Source of the DNA: Streptococcus sp. HMSC034E03
Lineage (GTDB): Bacteria > Bacillota > Bacilli > Lactobacillales > Streptococcaceae
DNA length: 64,000 bases
Reading direction: 5' to 3'
NCBI RefSeq assembly: GCF_001811505.1
Contig: NZ_KV804969.1
Coordinates: 37,018 to 101,017 of the forward strand
Positions 54,385 through 63,220 of this stretch are shown piece after piece. Under the pieces are notes generated by a model that searched no databases, was not told the origin of the DNA, and was given only the letters and a program-made list of their open reading frames with translations. Both the position numbers and the translations under genes were made by a program. Positions within the stretch are counted from its first letter, which is position 1. Each line of letters starts with the position of its first letter.

Positions 54385-55236
54385 TTAATCTGCATCAACC
54401 CAGATCTGGTATTTTTGGCAATGTAGACATCTAAACAAATAACCACAGATAGGCCCGTCTTTGACCAAGTAGTCTTCTACCTCTTGATATTCTTCACGCG
54501 CTTCATAGTCTGAAAAGACTTGCTCAGCGATTCCCATGGCCTTTAATTCTCGAGTGCCAACTGTACCCAAGTAAGCACAATAATCTTGGCAACAAGAAAG
54601 CCAATATTCTCCCTGCCAACTAGAGTAGCCTGGGGTCTGACAAAAAAGCAGCTGATTCTTTTCTGGATCCAATTCACCCTGCCACTCGGCATCTTGGATA
54701 AATTCTGCATCGAATTTTTTGGCTGCATGACCGTTTGCAATGCAAGTTGGGCAGAGATGTTCTATCTCTTCGATACAATAAGGTATAAGGGTATAATAAA
54801 CATTGCTTTCTTTCCCACAAGATGGACAAATCTTGGCTTCTCCTTCAACAAATGAACCTGTAGCTAAGGGATCTGGATGATAGAGAAAATGGGGTAAGTC
54901 TTTTAACAAGTCCTGCCTTTGCTTCTTCTCTTCTTTTCTTAGAGGACGAGGAAGGGCAAAACGATCGCCATGACTCTGACTCATTTCTTGTAAACGGCTC
55001 AGTTTCTTTATCTGTTTTCGATCAGGTTTGTCTAAGATTTCAGTAAATAAGCTATAGGCACTAGTGTAGAGACCCAATTGTTCATAGAGGTCAACTAAGA
55101 CTTTCTTCGCTTCTAAATCATCAGACTTAGCTAATTCATCAGCCAAATCATAAAGTGCCGCAACACTTGAAGGCTTTCCATCTTGATCCAGGTATTGCTT
55201 TTTTAATGTAATGTATTTTTCTAGAAATGGATTCAT
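54385..55236 (-). CDS. CbrC (UPF0167) family protein
   Basis: A 283-aa protein. The N-terminal ~115 residues are helical (TPR-like). From FLYHPDPLATGSF onward it matches CbrC, including zinc-ligand pairs Cys137/Cys140 (CPSC), Cys162/Cys165 (CPTC) and a last FRCLHCQ pair. E. coli CbrC confers tolerance to colicin E2, which makes this family a candidate immunity or tolerance factor. AAAGG precedes the ATG. Confidence 0.78.
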   Translation of the reverse strand: MNPFLEKYITLKKQYLDQDGKPSSVAALYDLADELAKSDDLEAKKVLVDLYEQLGLYTSAYSLFTEILDKPDRKQIKKLSRLQEMSQSHGDRFALPRPLRKEEKKQRQDLLKDLPHFLYHPDPLATGSFVEGEAKICPSCGKESNVYYTLIPYCIEEIEHLCPTCIANGHAAKKFDAEFIQDAEWQGELDPEKNQLLFCQTPGYSSWQGEYWLSCCQDYCAYLGTVGTRELKAMGIAEQVFSDYEAREEYQEVEDYLVKDGPICGYLFRCLHCQKYQIWVDAD

Positions 55237-55268
55237 GGGACTACCTTTCTAATGGATGACATAAAATC

Positions 55269-55775
55269 TTAACAAATGGTAACTAGGACATTCCCCTTGT
55301 GATTTAAGATTTCCTTGTAAAAGTCTTTCATTTTGACAAAGCAGGTTAAAATGTCATCCTTAATTTCTTCCTCTTCCTCAAGATAATCCCAAATATCAGG
55401 ATACAAATCCGCTTTCTTACAGGCTTCCATACTAAAGTCAGTCATAGCCCTGTCCATGTCAAAACTTTCTAAAGCTTCTACAATCTCGGCTATCTTAGTT
55501 TTTTCAGTATAGGCGATATATTCAGATACATCCTCTAGAGGAGTCACCCCTAAAACAGCTTCTCTCAAGGGATTGTCGTCCAAAAATTCTGAACTACTAA
55601 ATCCTGTCAAGACAAAGACCAAGACATCCCACATTTTGTCAATATCTAGTAAAATATCATGACTATCAGCGGAATCCTCAGCAAAGTCTAACAAGTCATC
55701 TTCCTGGTTAGAAAGAGCTTTTATTTGTTCTAATTCATCGTCTGGTAAATATTGATAATTAGCAATCATTCCCAT
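55269..55775 (-). CDS. DUF1877 (YfbM-like) protein
   Basis: A 168-aa strongly acidic protein. MGMIANYQYL at the start and DIDKMWDVLVFVLTG near residue 45 are the family signature. AAAGGAGG lies 7 bases before the ATG, the best ribosome site of the cluster; it is the first gene of the leftward run down to 50442. The role of YfbM proteins is unknown; they occur in accessory and toxin-immunity loci. Confidence 0.85.
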   Translation of the reverse strand: MGMIANYQYLPDDELEQIKALSNQEDDLLDFAEDSADSHDILLDIDKMWDVLVFVLTGFSSSEFLDDNPLREAVLGVTPLEDVSEYIAYTEKTKIAEIVEALESFDMDRAMTDFSMEACKKADLYPDIWDYLEEEEEIKDDILTCFVKMKDFYKEILNHKGNVLVTIC

Positions 55776-55838
55776 GATTTTCCTCCTTTGAATCAGTTAG
55801 TATCATACGGATATTTCTAGCTCTGTTTCCCAAGAAAG

Positions 55839-55847
55839 TGCTATAAT
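55839..55847 (+). promoter_or_regulatory. Extended -10 promoter for the paralogue-2 membrane protein
   Basis: TGCTATAAT, 49 bases before the ATG at 55897, in the divergent gap with the DUF1877 gene. Confidence 0.6.
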
Positions 55848-55896
55848 GGAGCTAAGAAAATTGTTCTCTAGCAATTGAAAAACGGGGGAAGTAGTC

Positions 55897-56916
55897 ATGT
55901 TCACTAGTATTGTTTTGGGTTTTTATGCTCTTTTCTTTCTATCCTTGTCCTTTACTATCTATCTCTATATTAGACTTGTAGTTGCGGTTAAAAAAGGCAA
56001 AGACATTCCCAAATGGATTTATAAACTTGGCCATGCTGTTCAAGGAAGAATTCACATTGACTATGAAGAAATCACTGATGCCAATGCCCTTAAAGAGATT
56101 CATTGGTTCTTGCTGATCTATCTAATAGTCAATCTACTCCTATTGGCTGGCTTCTACTATCATGGCAATAGCTTTCCTCAAGCCATTTATGAATGTTTGA
56201 AAAAACAATTTTTCATCGTACTTGTTAGTATGGTTTTAAAAAGTATTGGTAAATTTGTTGTACTGGCTATAAGAAAAAACTTTCATAACAGTCATGTCTA
56301 TGCATCAACCAACGCTTTTATCGGGACAGCTTTTTTAACGAGTTATGTTTTTATGTTTTGCATGATGATGAGTGGGCTTCCAGCTCAACCTGTTCCAGTC
56401 ACCATTCAAGATACCACTGTCATTATCGGGGAGACCAAGGCTTCCGAGCTTTTGGAGCATGGGTTCACCTTCGAAGATAAAAGTGCAGATAGTCCAATCA
56501 CCAATCCCAAAAACGACCACTTCTACTACGGACAGCTTCTCGAAGTCAAGCGGGATGATAAGCCCTATGGCTTTATGAGCCTCACTCCCACAAGCAAAGA
56601 TACTGATCAACTCAAAAACTGCGTCGTCACCTACTACAGAACGCCCAAGGATACTCGTCAGTTGCAGGAAATTTCTATCAATCATGTCAAGCTAGCCAAT
56701 CTCAAGCTTCAAGATTTTCAAACACGAAAATTAATCGATATATTTGAAGTCAATCCTGCTGATTATAATGTCTCTGATACCGATGCCAACTTCATTCTGA
56801 CTATTCAAACAGCAGATTACGACCTCTGGAAAAGGTATCGGATTGAATCCAAGTTCAATTCAGATGGTTCGATTGATAGCTATGGAGTCAGAGCCCAACA
56901 CAGTATGTGGGAATAA
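55897..56916 (+). CDS. Membrane protein with extracytoplasmic ETKAS-motif domain (paralogue 2)
   Basis: A 339-aa protein with helices at about residues 5-30, 72-90, 105-125 and 143-165, then an outer domain beginning GLPAQPVPVTI..ETKASELLEHGF that matches the outer domain of the 50442-51458 product. It is the only + strand gene in the 50-63 kb cluster. GGGGGAAG lies 8 bases before the ATG. The shared outer domain with different membrane parts suggests duplication and divergence. Function unknown. Confidence 0.7.
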   Translation: MFTSIVLGFYALFFLSLSFTIYLYIRLVVAVKKGKDIPKWIYKLGHAVQGRIHIDYEEITDANALKEIHWFLLIYLIVNLLLLAGFYYHGNSFPQAIYECLKKQFFIVLVSMVLKSIGKFVVLAIRKNFHNSHVYASTNAFIGTAFLTSYVFMFCMMMSGLPAQPVPVTIQDTTVIIGETKASELLEHGFTFEDKSADSPITNPKNDHFYYGQLLEVKRDDKPYGFMSLTPTSKDTDQLKNCVVTYYRTPKDTRQLQEISINHVKLANLKLQDFQTRKLIDIFEVNPADYNVSDTDANFILTIQTADYDLWKRYRIESKFNSDGSIDSYGVRAQHSMWE

Positions 56917-56946
56917 TTGACCATTTCCCCCTTTATCACATAAGCA

Positions 56947-57399
56947 TTAAACTGGAAAAATATCGTCGACAAGTTTATAGGTTTCGATGAATCGAAGGCC
57001 ATAGGAACCTTTATCTCTAGTGATTTCTTGATAAATATCTTCTAAATTTTGGGCAGGTGCTAGCATCCAAAGACTAAATGGGCTGAGTTTCACCTGTCCA
57101 ATTTTTTCAATATTATCTAATAATTGCCCTAAATCTTTGTGATTGAACCAGCAATCTGTAACCAGAGCAAACTTGGTATTGTCCATCTTACAGGAGATTT
57201 GACTGGTCAAAAAATCATCGATGGTGGGCTTTTTGGTTTGTAAGAGGCGCGTGCAAGCTAGATGATACTCAAGCTTTCTAGGACTCTGCTCAACCATAGA
57301 TACAAAGACAAGACCATATTCATCTTCGAACTTAACAGCAAGGATATCTCCTTCTTCAAAGTAAGGTTTGCGTTTATACTCTTCGAAAATCAAATTCAA
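56947..57399 (-). pseudogene. C-terminal half of a DUF4259/Imm26-like gene cut off by a BOX element
   Basis: The open frame gives 150 residues, but the first eight (NLIFEEY after a TTG) are coded by the BOX element and there is no ATG or ribosome site. From KRKPYFEEGDILAVKFEDEYG on it lines up with the C-terminal Imm26-like domain of the 22554-23465 protein. Joined to the half at 57470-57859 it makes one gene of that architecture. Translation from the TTG is unlikely. Confidence 0.8.
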
Positions 57400-57480
57400 A
57401 CCACGTCAGCTTCGCCTTGCCGTACTTAAGTACAGTCTACAGTTAGCTTCCTTGTTTGCTCTTTGATTTTCATTGAGTAT
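57377..57480 (-). repeat. BOX repeat element (boxA-boxC type, no boxB)
   Basis: A 104-bp element. Its - strand contains TACGGCAAGGCGAAGCTGACG, close to the BOXA1R primer sequence, and the boxC-type end with TTTGCTCTTTGATTTTCATTG on the + strand. The ends are inverted copies (ATACTC..GAAAATC against GATTTTC..GAGTAT, 14 of 16). TA flanks it on both sides (57375-57376 and 57481-57482). BOX elements are typical of S. pneumoniae and relatives. Confidence 0.85.
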
Positions 57481-57859
57481 TAGCTTTTGCTTTAGGAACC
57501 TTTAGAGGTCTAGGATTTTCAGTTTGCAACTGAACTGCAAGTTTTTCCAAGACTTTTTGCCTTTGCTTCAAAGCCTTTGGATCTATTTCCATCCAAAATG
57601 GATCAGGACCTTTTTTGATAAGCTCTAAGGTTTTATCTCTGATGTCGCCTGTCAGATGACCAATCTTCCACAGTGAATAGGCAAGAGCAGTCCAATAAAT
57701 TTCTGTAAAAAAGTCTGTTTGGCAGTAATCATTCTCCGCATCAAGGATATCCTTGATAATATTGGCTATATGATCACCATCTCTATAGCGACCAACCACA
57801 TCATTGTAAATGTCATAACCTTGATCACTGTCAATGATTTTAACGCCATCAATAGCCAT
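57470..57859 (-). pseudogene. N-terminal half of a DUF4259/Imm26-like gene, truncated by the BOX element
   Basis: A 129-residue frame from an ATG with AGGAG six bases upstream. It matches the DUF4259 half of the 22554-23465 protein: an IYNDVVGRYRDGD helix and ALAYSLWKIGHLTGD. The last four codons (N-T-Q-stop after KAKA) come from the BOX element. Without the element and one TA, the reading continues in frame from KVPKAKA into KRKPYFEEGD. The N-terminal domain could still be made as a short protein. Confidence 0.8.
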
Positions 57860-57907
57860 TCTCAACTCCTAATACTCAATCGACATCTTATTGCTAAATC
57901 TCAAAAC

Positions 57908-58219
57908 TTATTTAATCTTATGCTTGTTCATTTTTTCTTGGAAAATATCTGTAAGAATTTGTCGCAATTCTTGAGCTTCCTTTTCAGGAAGTTGGCCTTC
58001 TTGTTCAGCAACGGCATACAACTCTGGATATTCGAGCGAGATTCTCTTAACAGTACGTGTAATGGCATGTTTTCTAACAAAAAACGGAATCCGTTTAATC
58101 ATATCCTGAGGAATTAAGGCGATAATTTTATCGGCAGTTTCCTTATCGGTCAGCTTAGAGAAAGTTAGTCCCTTTTTAATCATTTCTTGTTCTTTTTCTG
58201 TAAAATCTTTAATATCCAT
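57908..58219 (-). CDS. Unknown helical protein (103 aa)
   Basis: A small, basic, mostly helical protein (opening MDIKDFTEKEQEMIKKG, ending in a Lys-rich tail). No cysteines, signal peptide or membrane segment. AAGGAGACA precedes the ATG. It lies 48 bases upstream of the split DUF4259 gene on the same strand. I do not recognise the family and assign no role. Confidence 0.6.
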   Translation of the reverse strand: MDIKDFTEKEQEMIKKGLTFSKLTDKETADKIIALIPQDMIKRIPFFVRKHAITRTVKRISLEYPELYAVAEQEGQLPEKEAQELRQILTDIFQEKMNKHKIK

Positions 58220-58257
58220 TGTGTCTCCTTATGACTATTTTATTTACTACTATTATA

Positions 58258-58578
58258 CTATTTTTTTAATTGGTCGAATGAAAAATCTCTATAAATCACT
58301 TCTTTGCCAAGAACGGAATCTGTTGTAACAGGTAGTTTTTGCAGCAAATCTTGGATATCAATATTAGTGGGAAGAGGATTAAATTCTCCCAGACTATTTT
58401 CTTGAAGATGTGCTGCAAAGATAAACTCCCCCTTTTCCCAATCCATAGCACAATCATTGATAACATCTACTGGCGACAGGTCCAGCAGTTCTTGCTCTTG
58501 CGCTATAAACGTTTCGTAGATCAACTCAAAAATAGCTTCCTTATCAATTTTTACAACTCTTAATGTATGTTCATCCAT
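58258..58578 (-). CDS. Unknown acidic protein (106 aa)
   Basis: An acidic soluble protein opening MDEHTLRVVKIDKEAI with a DLSPVDVINDCAMDWEKGEFIF segment near the middle. Size, acidity and neighbourhood resemble small immunity proteins, yet I see no motif that proves it. A GAGGACAGC site lies before the ATG. It is 38 bases before the 103-aa gene, probably co-transcribed. Confidence 0.6.
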   Translation of the reverse strand: MDEHTLRVVKIDKEAIFELIYETFIAQEQELLDLSPVDVINDCAMDWEKGEFIFAAHLQENSLGEFNPLPTNIDIQDLLQKLPVTTDSVLGKEVIYRDFSFDQLKK

Positions 58579-58659
58579 GCTTGCTGTCCTCTAATCATAT
58601 CAATTTAGCTATCATTCGATTGGTAACTTCTTATCCCACTCTTTAGGCAAATCATCCTT

Positions 58660-59538
58660 TTAGAGTTGGACCCATTTATCATTGTCCATAATAAATGGTT
58701 TAGCTAGACCTTCACCTGTATAGTTTTCATATTTTGTATCTAGATATTTGTAACAATCTTCCTTGGTTGCAAATTTGATAGCTTGATAAGGCTCCTCAAA
58801 GGTTATCTTTTCGACAAAGAGATAACCGTCCTCGCTTGGCACAAGTATGCCGACATGACCGATAAAGAGGGATTGACCATCCAAGTCATCATGAACTACA
58901 ACAGATAGCATTCTTGCATTTTCATTAAACTTGAATTGAGAAAAGAACTGTTCCATCTTTGCAGCATGTACCTTGACATCAGTTGTTGCTTCAGTTTTAA
59001 CTCTTGAGAATAAAATATCAAAAGCATCCTTGTCTTCTGCACCAAAGACTTTTCCCTTATCAATAGCATCATTATCGACAAACAAGAGGGAATCATCTTT
59101 CTCTAACTTAGGAATTTCGATTGAATTTTTCAATAAACAATAACTGTTAATCCGACAGTTGGTACCTACAAAATCACCTTTTTTCGGTGTCCAAAGATTG
59201 CTAATCTTTTCTACGTCATACTCGGTTTTGGTGAATGTAGAAAAATCTCCAGTTAAGCCTACTGAACCAACAGTATTGTTATAATCATTGACAAGATTGA
59301 AAAATGCATCCACACTGTCTTTATCCAAATGCGCAGCCAAGGCTTTTCTGACTTCTTCTTCACTGGGCTTACTGTTCATATTGCTATAAGTAGCTTTCCA
59401 GGAAACCTGATTTGATTGTGATTGACTGACTGAGTTTTCCGTAGTAGCTTCGCTTTTCTTTTGTGCTTGACTACAAGCCACGAAGGTAAAAAGAAGTGTT
59501 GAGCAAAGACCAAGAGTTGCTAATTTTTTAAATTTCAT
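58660..59538 (-). CDS. DUF4300-family lipoprotein
   Basis: A 292-aa exported lipoprotein. The ATG at 59538 follows AAAGGAAAG; the signal peptide ends at the lipobox FVACS, giving an N-terminal lipid-modified Cys. A Ser/Gln/Thr linker leads to the DUF4300 domain, recognised by TYSNMNSKPSEEEV and the VDAFFNLVNDYN helix. After the TAA, the same frame stays open for 18 more codons (KDDLPKEWDKK...), so the protein may once have been longer. Function unknown; it sits on the outer membrane face. Confidence 0.8.
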   Translation of the reverse strand: MKFKKLATLGLCSTLLFTFVACSQAQKKSEATTENSVSQSQSNQVSWKATYSNMNSKPSEEEVRKALAAHLDKDSVDAFFNLVNDYNNTVGSVGLTGDFSTFTKTEYDVEKISNLWTPKKGDFVGTNCRINSYCLLKNSIEIPKLEKDDSLLFVDNDAIDKGKVFGAEDKDAFDILFSRVKTEATTDVKVHAAKMEQFFSQFKFNENARMLSVVVHDDLDGQSLFIGHVGILVPSEDGYLFVEKITFEEPYQAIKFATKEDCYKYLDTKYENYTGEGLAKPFIMDNDKWVQL

Positions 59539-59582
59539 AGGCTTTCCTTTGTTTAAAAAATTGTTGTTAAGTGTGAAAATCA

Positions 59583-60464
59583 TTATTCTTTCGGCTGTGA
59601 ATATACTTGAATATGCTGCCCTAGTACCTTAATTTCCACTGGTAGATTATCAGATTTATCTCCATCAACATCCGTTTCCAACTCAACATCTGAAGAGATT
59701 TTTATATGACGAGCTTTTATATAATCGATGTGATCATTTTCTACGACGTCCCCTTTTAATAAGTCAGGGATAACTGACAATTTAGTAAGAATTGATGCAT
59801 CCTTAAGAATCAGAACGTTTGCATATCCGTCCTTATCTTCATCAAAAATCTTCTTATCAGCAAAATAATTGGTTAGGAGAACTAAAACGTGACTTGCTTC
59901 TCCAATATAGTTTCCATTTTCTGTTTCAACTTGAATGTTAAATGCTTGATCTGTCACGACAGACTTCATGGTATTAATCGCATAGGCTAGCATACCAAAT
60001 TTTGTTTTATCCTCTATCCCAACGTTATGGATGGCTTCTGGTAGTGAACCAATACTAAAGATATAACCAAAATAATTTCCATTTGATTTTCCGATATCAA
60101 TCTTATTCGTAGAATTAAAATCAAGCTCGTCAATGGCACCATCAATATCTTGATTGATTTCTAATAGTTTGGTGATAAGATTTCCAGTTCCTCCTGGGAT
60201 AATCGCAAGTTTAGGAATGTAGTCTTTTTCCGCGATACCTGAGATTACTTCATTGACTGTTCCATCTCCACCGAATACGAGAACTGCCTCATAATGCTCC
60301 CTGGAAGCTTCTGTGGCGAAGTTGGTTGCGTCTTGCGCTTTTTGTGTAATTCTGGTATCGACTTGCTCGAAGTATTTTTTAGCCTTATTTTCTAACTTTT
60401 CCTTATAATCTAAAGCCTTTTCTCCACCAGAGGTTGGATTGATAATCAACATTATTTTTTGCAT
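59583..60464 (-). CDS. Diacylglycerol kinase family lipid kinase (DgkB/YegS-like)
   Basis: A 293-aa DAGK_cat protein with GGDGTVNEVISGI near residue 64 and PGGTGNLITKLL near residue 93. It phosphorylates diacylglycerol or a related lipid, recycling lipid released from lipoteichoic acid synthesis. It lies 44 bases before the DUF4300 lipoprotein gene and may share its transcript. A TATAAT (60535-60530 on the - strand) lies about 65 bases upstream. The remaining gap to 60741 is AT-rich and empty. Confidence 0.9.
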   Translation of the reverse strand: MQKIMLIINPTSGGEKALDYKEKLENKAKKYFEQVDTRITQKAQDATNFATEASREHYEAVLVFGGDGTVNEVISGIAEKDYIPKLAIIPGGTGNLITKLLEINQDIDGAIDELDFNSTNKIDIGKSNGNYFGYIFSIGSLPEAIHNVGIEDKTKFGMLAYAINTMKSVVTDQAFNIQVETENGNYIGEASHVLVLLTNYFADKKIFDEDKDGYANVLILKDASILTKLSVIPDLLKGDVVENDHIDYIKARHIKISSDVELETDVDGDKSDNLPVEIKVLGQHIQVYSQPKE

Positions 60465-60741
60465 TCATTTTCTCCTCAATATCTATTTGCATCTTTAGGC
60501 TATCAATATATCTTTTTTTGATACACTTTATTATATAATGAAATTTCTAAAAATAAAATTTGAAAGTACTGAACTAAAATAGATACAATCCTGAACTGTC
60601 TAAGAATTTTTCTTTCAAAATTCGAAAAATAAATTTGTGGAAAAAATTTTATCAAGTTACAAACTGAAGAAATCATCTCATTCACTCTTTCTTCATATAC
60701 GACTGTTTTTATTTTACTTTAAAACAAAAACTATGCTTCTA

Positions 60742-61461
60742 TTATTTTTTTAGCCACAAATGTTGTAAAAAACTAATATCTTTATAGGGTTTTAAATCAC
60801 ATACTGCAAGTTCAATCTTTGTCATTTCTTCTAACCAGTTTTCTTTGCTCTTAAATTCATTTGGTTGTAGACTGTAAAATGTTCGAATCCCCAAATAGTT
60901 TTCTAATTTAAGACCAGACAAAGCTAATATTTCCTCAATTGTATAAGTAGAACCACTTGCAAAAGATAGGCTCTCAAAATTTTCACCATTGAGTAAGCTA
61001 AATGCTTGATTGATATCATTAGCAAAAACAACACTTTGTAGAACTTTTCCAACTTGATTATGCTTGATAATTGAAATCAAGCCATCATCTTTTAAAATTC
61101 TTTTGAACTCCAGAAGATAGTCTTTTCGGTCATTAGGATCTATATATTCTAAAACATTATGGCAAAGGACAAGATCAAAGGATTTATCCGTAAAACGAGC
61201 GAGTTGGTCAATACTTCCCCACAATTTTTCATAGGATGTGGAAGAGTTGGCATAGAGCATTTCCTCATTAGGTTCAACAGAAATAACTTGATTCTTGCAA
61301 GAAAGAAATTCACTGACCAAGCCAAATCCAGATCCAAAATCAAGAATTTTCTTACCTTCCAGATGAGCAAGTTGGGCAAAGGTTATTTCATATTGTATCT
61401 TTCCCCAAGGTTGTTTTAACATATTTCTATAATGTTCAAGATCAGATCTTTTGCTTGTCAT
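60742..61461 (-). CDS. Class I SAM-dependent methyltransferase
   Basis: A 239-aa protein with SAM-binding motif I LDFGSGFG near residue 41, an acidic post-I residue (SVEPNEEML) and the CHNVLEYIDPNDRKDYL segment of the UbiE/COQ5-like group. The C-terminal ~80 residues probably shape the substrate pocket. The start overlaps the upstream hydrolase gene by 20 bases, suggesting joint expression. The substrate is unknown; a small molecule is more likely than protein or RNA. Confidence 0.85.
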   Translation of the reverse strand: MTSKRSDLEHYRNMLKQPWGKIQYEITFAQLAHLEGKKILDFGSGFGLVSEFLSCKNQVISVEPNEEMLYANSSTSYEKLWGSIDQLARFTDKSFDLVLCHNVLEYIDPNDRKDYLLEFKRILKDDGLISIIKHNQVGKVLQSVVFANDINQAFSLLNGENFESLSFASGSTYTIEEILALSGLKLENYLGIRTFYSLQPNEFKSKENWLEEMTKIELAVCDLKPYKDISFLQHLWLKK

Positions 61462-62233
61462 GTGTTACCTCATTAAAACTGGTATTTTTCTTTACAATCA
61501 TTTCTTTTAATAATTTACAGTAAACTGCCGAATTTTCAGTGATTTTGCAACAGTGATCATATCCTTGCCAAATGTGAAATGTGGCATGAGGATACTTTTT
61601 GGGGATAACTTTTTTAGCAGCTATCAAGTCGAATTCTTTTGAACCATAAAAGAAAACACAATTTTTTTGTTCCTCTGGCGTGAGGTTAGGCAAAGCCACA
61701 AATGCACAATCATGGGAAATATGTTTGATGCTTTCTTCACCCATAGCAATGAAAGAATCCACCATCATCTCTCCTTTTTCTCCATAAAGTGCAACCATCT
61801 TACGAACAGCAAGATCTCTATTTCTCAGAGCTTTTCTATGCTTTATTAATAATAAATACCTAGTAAAGACATCAAGCAAGGGCGCATTTGTCCATAAACT
61901 AACCCCTTCAAAAACAAGTTTCCCAAACCTGATATCCTTATAATTCAATAATTGCAGTAATACAACACCACCCAAGGATGCGCCAAAGGCTAAACACAAG
62001 TCTTTTATATGATGAGCCTTTAGATAATCATAAATCATCTGGCTTTCCTTAAGAGCTGACTCGTAAGTATCCGAAGCTGATTGCCCATGCGCGGACAAAG
62101 CCGGAATAATATATCTAAACTCTTGCCCCATCTGATCTGCAATGAGGGACTTCATCCCTTTAGCAGAAGATAACATAGGGTGGATTAACAATATCGTCTC
62201 TTTCTGATTAGAATTAAGATCAAGAATGTTCAT
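61442..62233 (-). CDS. Alpha/beta hydrolase
   Basis: A 263-aa alpha/beta-fold hydrolase: nucleophile elbow AFGASLGG (Ser in G-x-S-x-G, near residue 85), an acid residue after YGSKEFD, and the catalytic His in GYDHCC near residue 228. No signal peptide. It overlaps the methyltransferase gene by 20 bases and starts the two-gene unit. Substrate unknown; esterase or lysophospholipase-like activity is the broad expectation. Confidence 0.85.
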   Translation of the reverse strand: MNILDLNSNQKETILLIHPMLSSAKGMKSLIADQMGQEFRYIIPALSAHGQSASDTYESALKESQMIYDYLKAHHIKDLCLAFGASLGGVVLLQLLNYKDIRFGKLVFEGVSLWTNAPLLDVFTRYLLLIKHRKALRNRDLAVRKMVALYGEKGEMMVDSFIAMGEESIKHISHDCAFVALPNLTPEEQKNCVFFYGSKEFDLIAAKKVIPKKYPHATFHIWQGYDHCCKITENSAVYCKLLKEMIVKKNTSFNEVTHDKQKI

Positions 62234-62322
62234 TATCTATCACCAGATTTCTTTCCTTTTTAGCCCTTATCCTTAAAGAACTTATACCATCCATTTATGA
62301 TTTATTCAGATAAATGCAACAA

Positions 62323-63207
62323 TTATAATACCTTCACTTGAACCCCTTGCATGTCGAACGTTTCTTTGACATGTTCAAAATTACTGCTTATGATAGTCGC
62401 TTGCTTCAGATTTGGAAACTGTTGCAGTTCTTTAAGACTAACTTCATTTAGATCGAAACCATCATCTTCTCCATCCCACTGAGGAATCAAATTCAGATAA
62501 ATTTCATTTCCGCCATCCATATAGATTTCTTGGACTTGTTCGGCATATTTTTTGGGTATCGGAAGATTTATCGTATAATCAAGTGCTGGCTGAATAATCT
62601 CCATACTTTCTGTATCGATTTCCAGTTCACTAAATTCATCCGCAAAATCATAGATGTCAAAGTAGGGTTTCAGTACTCGTAAATCGTACATCAAAACTTG
62701 GATAATAGTTAGTTTAAAATTTATATTGTCAAAGTGTAGCAGTTCTTCGTCAGTTTCTTTTAACTTGTAGCTTTCCCGTTCATGTTTGACCTCTGGGAAG
62801 TAGGAAATTGATAGTGTATCTGTAATGGTCTCTGGAATTCCATTACAAGTTATCAGGGTCTTGCAAGGATTGAGAGGTAATTCTTCCTCGTCCCACATGG
62901 GTTTGACCTTCTCTCCAAAATATAAATAAAGCGAAGTAATTAAATGCTCCTCATCAATATAGACCTCACAACTCTTTAAGTGTTGTTTAATTTCAAAGGA
63001 ATGCACAAATACGAAACCAAGTTCATCATAAATATATTTGATAAACTGCCCTTCTTTTTTGAAAAATCGGTCAGGTTTTCCAAAAACAGTTTCTATATCC
63101 TTTAATGATAAAGGGAAATGCAAGCTTGTTTCTAGAACATCGATAGAATTTCCGTGGAAATTCATAGAAAGGACCTTAGCTTTTTTCTTTCTAAAAAAAT
63201 CAAACAT
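62323..63207 (-). CDS. Two-domain unknown protein, C-terminal DUF6892-like
   Basis: A 294-aa protein. The N-terminal part (residues 12-120) is strand-rich with LKDIETVFGKPDRFF and IYDELGFVFVHS; the C-terminal ~90 residues read QEIYMDGGNEIYLNLIPQWDGEDDGF followed by a leucine-rich DLNEVSLKELQQFPNLK stretch, which I recall as DUF6892. The family name is from memory. It lies 13 bases after the 128-aa gene and ends the cluster on that side. Immunity-type role possible but unproven. Confidence 0.62.
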   Translation of the reverse strand: MFDFFRKKKAKVLSMNFHGNSIDVLETSLHFPLSLKDIETVFGKPDRFFKKEGQFIKYIYDELGFVFVHSFEIKQHLKSCEVYIDEEHLITSLYLYFGEKVKPMWDEEELPLNPCKTLITCNGIPETITDTLSISYFPEVKHERESYKLKETDEELLHFDNINFKLTIIQVLMYDLRVLKPYFDIYDFADEFSELEIDTESMEIIQPALDYTINLPIPKKYAEQVQEIYMDGGNEIYLNLIPQWDGEDDGFDLNEVSLKELQQFPNLKQATIISSNFEHVKETFDMQGVQVKVL

Positions 63208-63220
63208 TTAACTCACCTTC

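Noticed and set aside
57377..57480. The 104-bp repeat as an RUP element
   Set aside because: Size and TA flanks would also suit RUP, but the internal sequence matches the BOX boxA primer region and boxC end.
57868..57900. ATACTCAATCGACATC as a second BOX end
   Set aside because: Only the first nine bases match; no second end or internal boxA within 200 bases.
60503..60685. - strand ORF of 60 codons before the lipid kinase
   Set aside because: AT-rich composition (Ile/Phe/Leu rich), no ribosome site, overlaps the kinase promoter.
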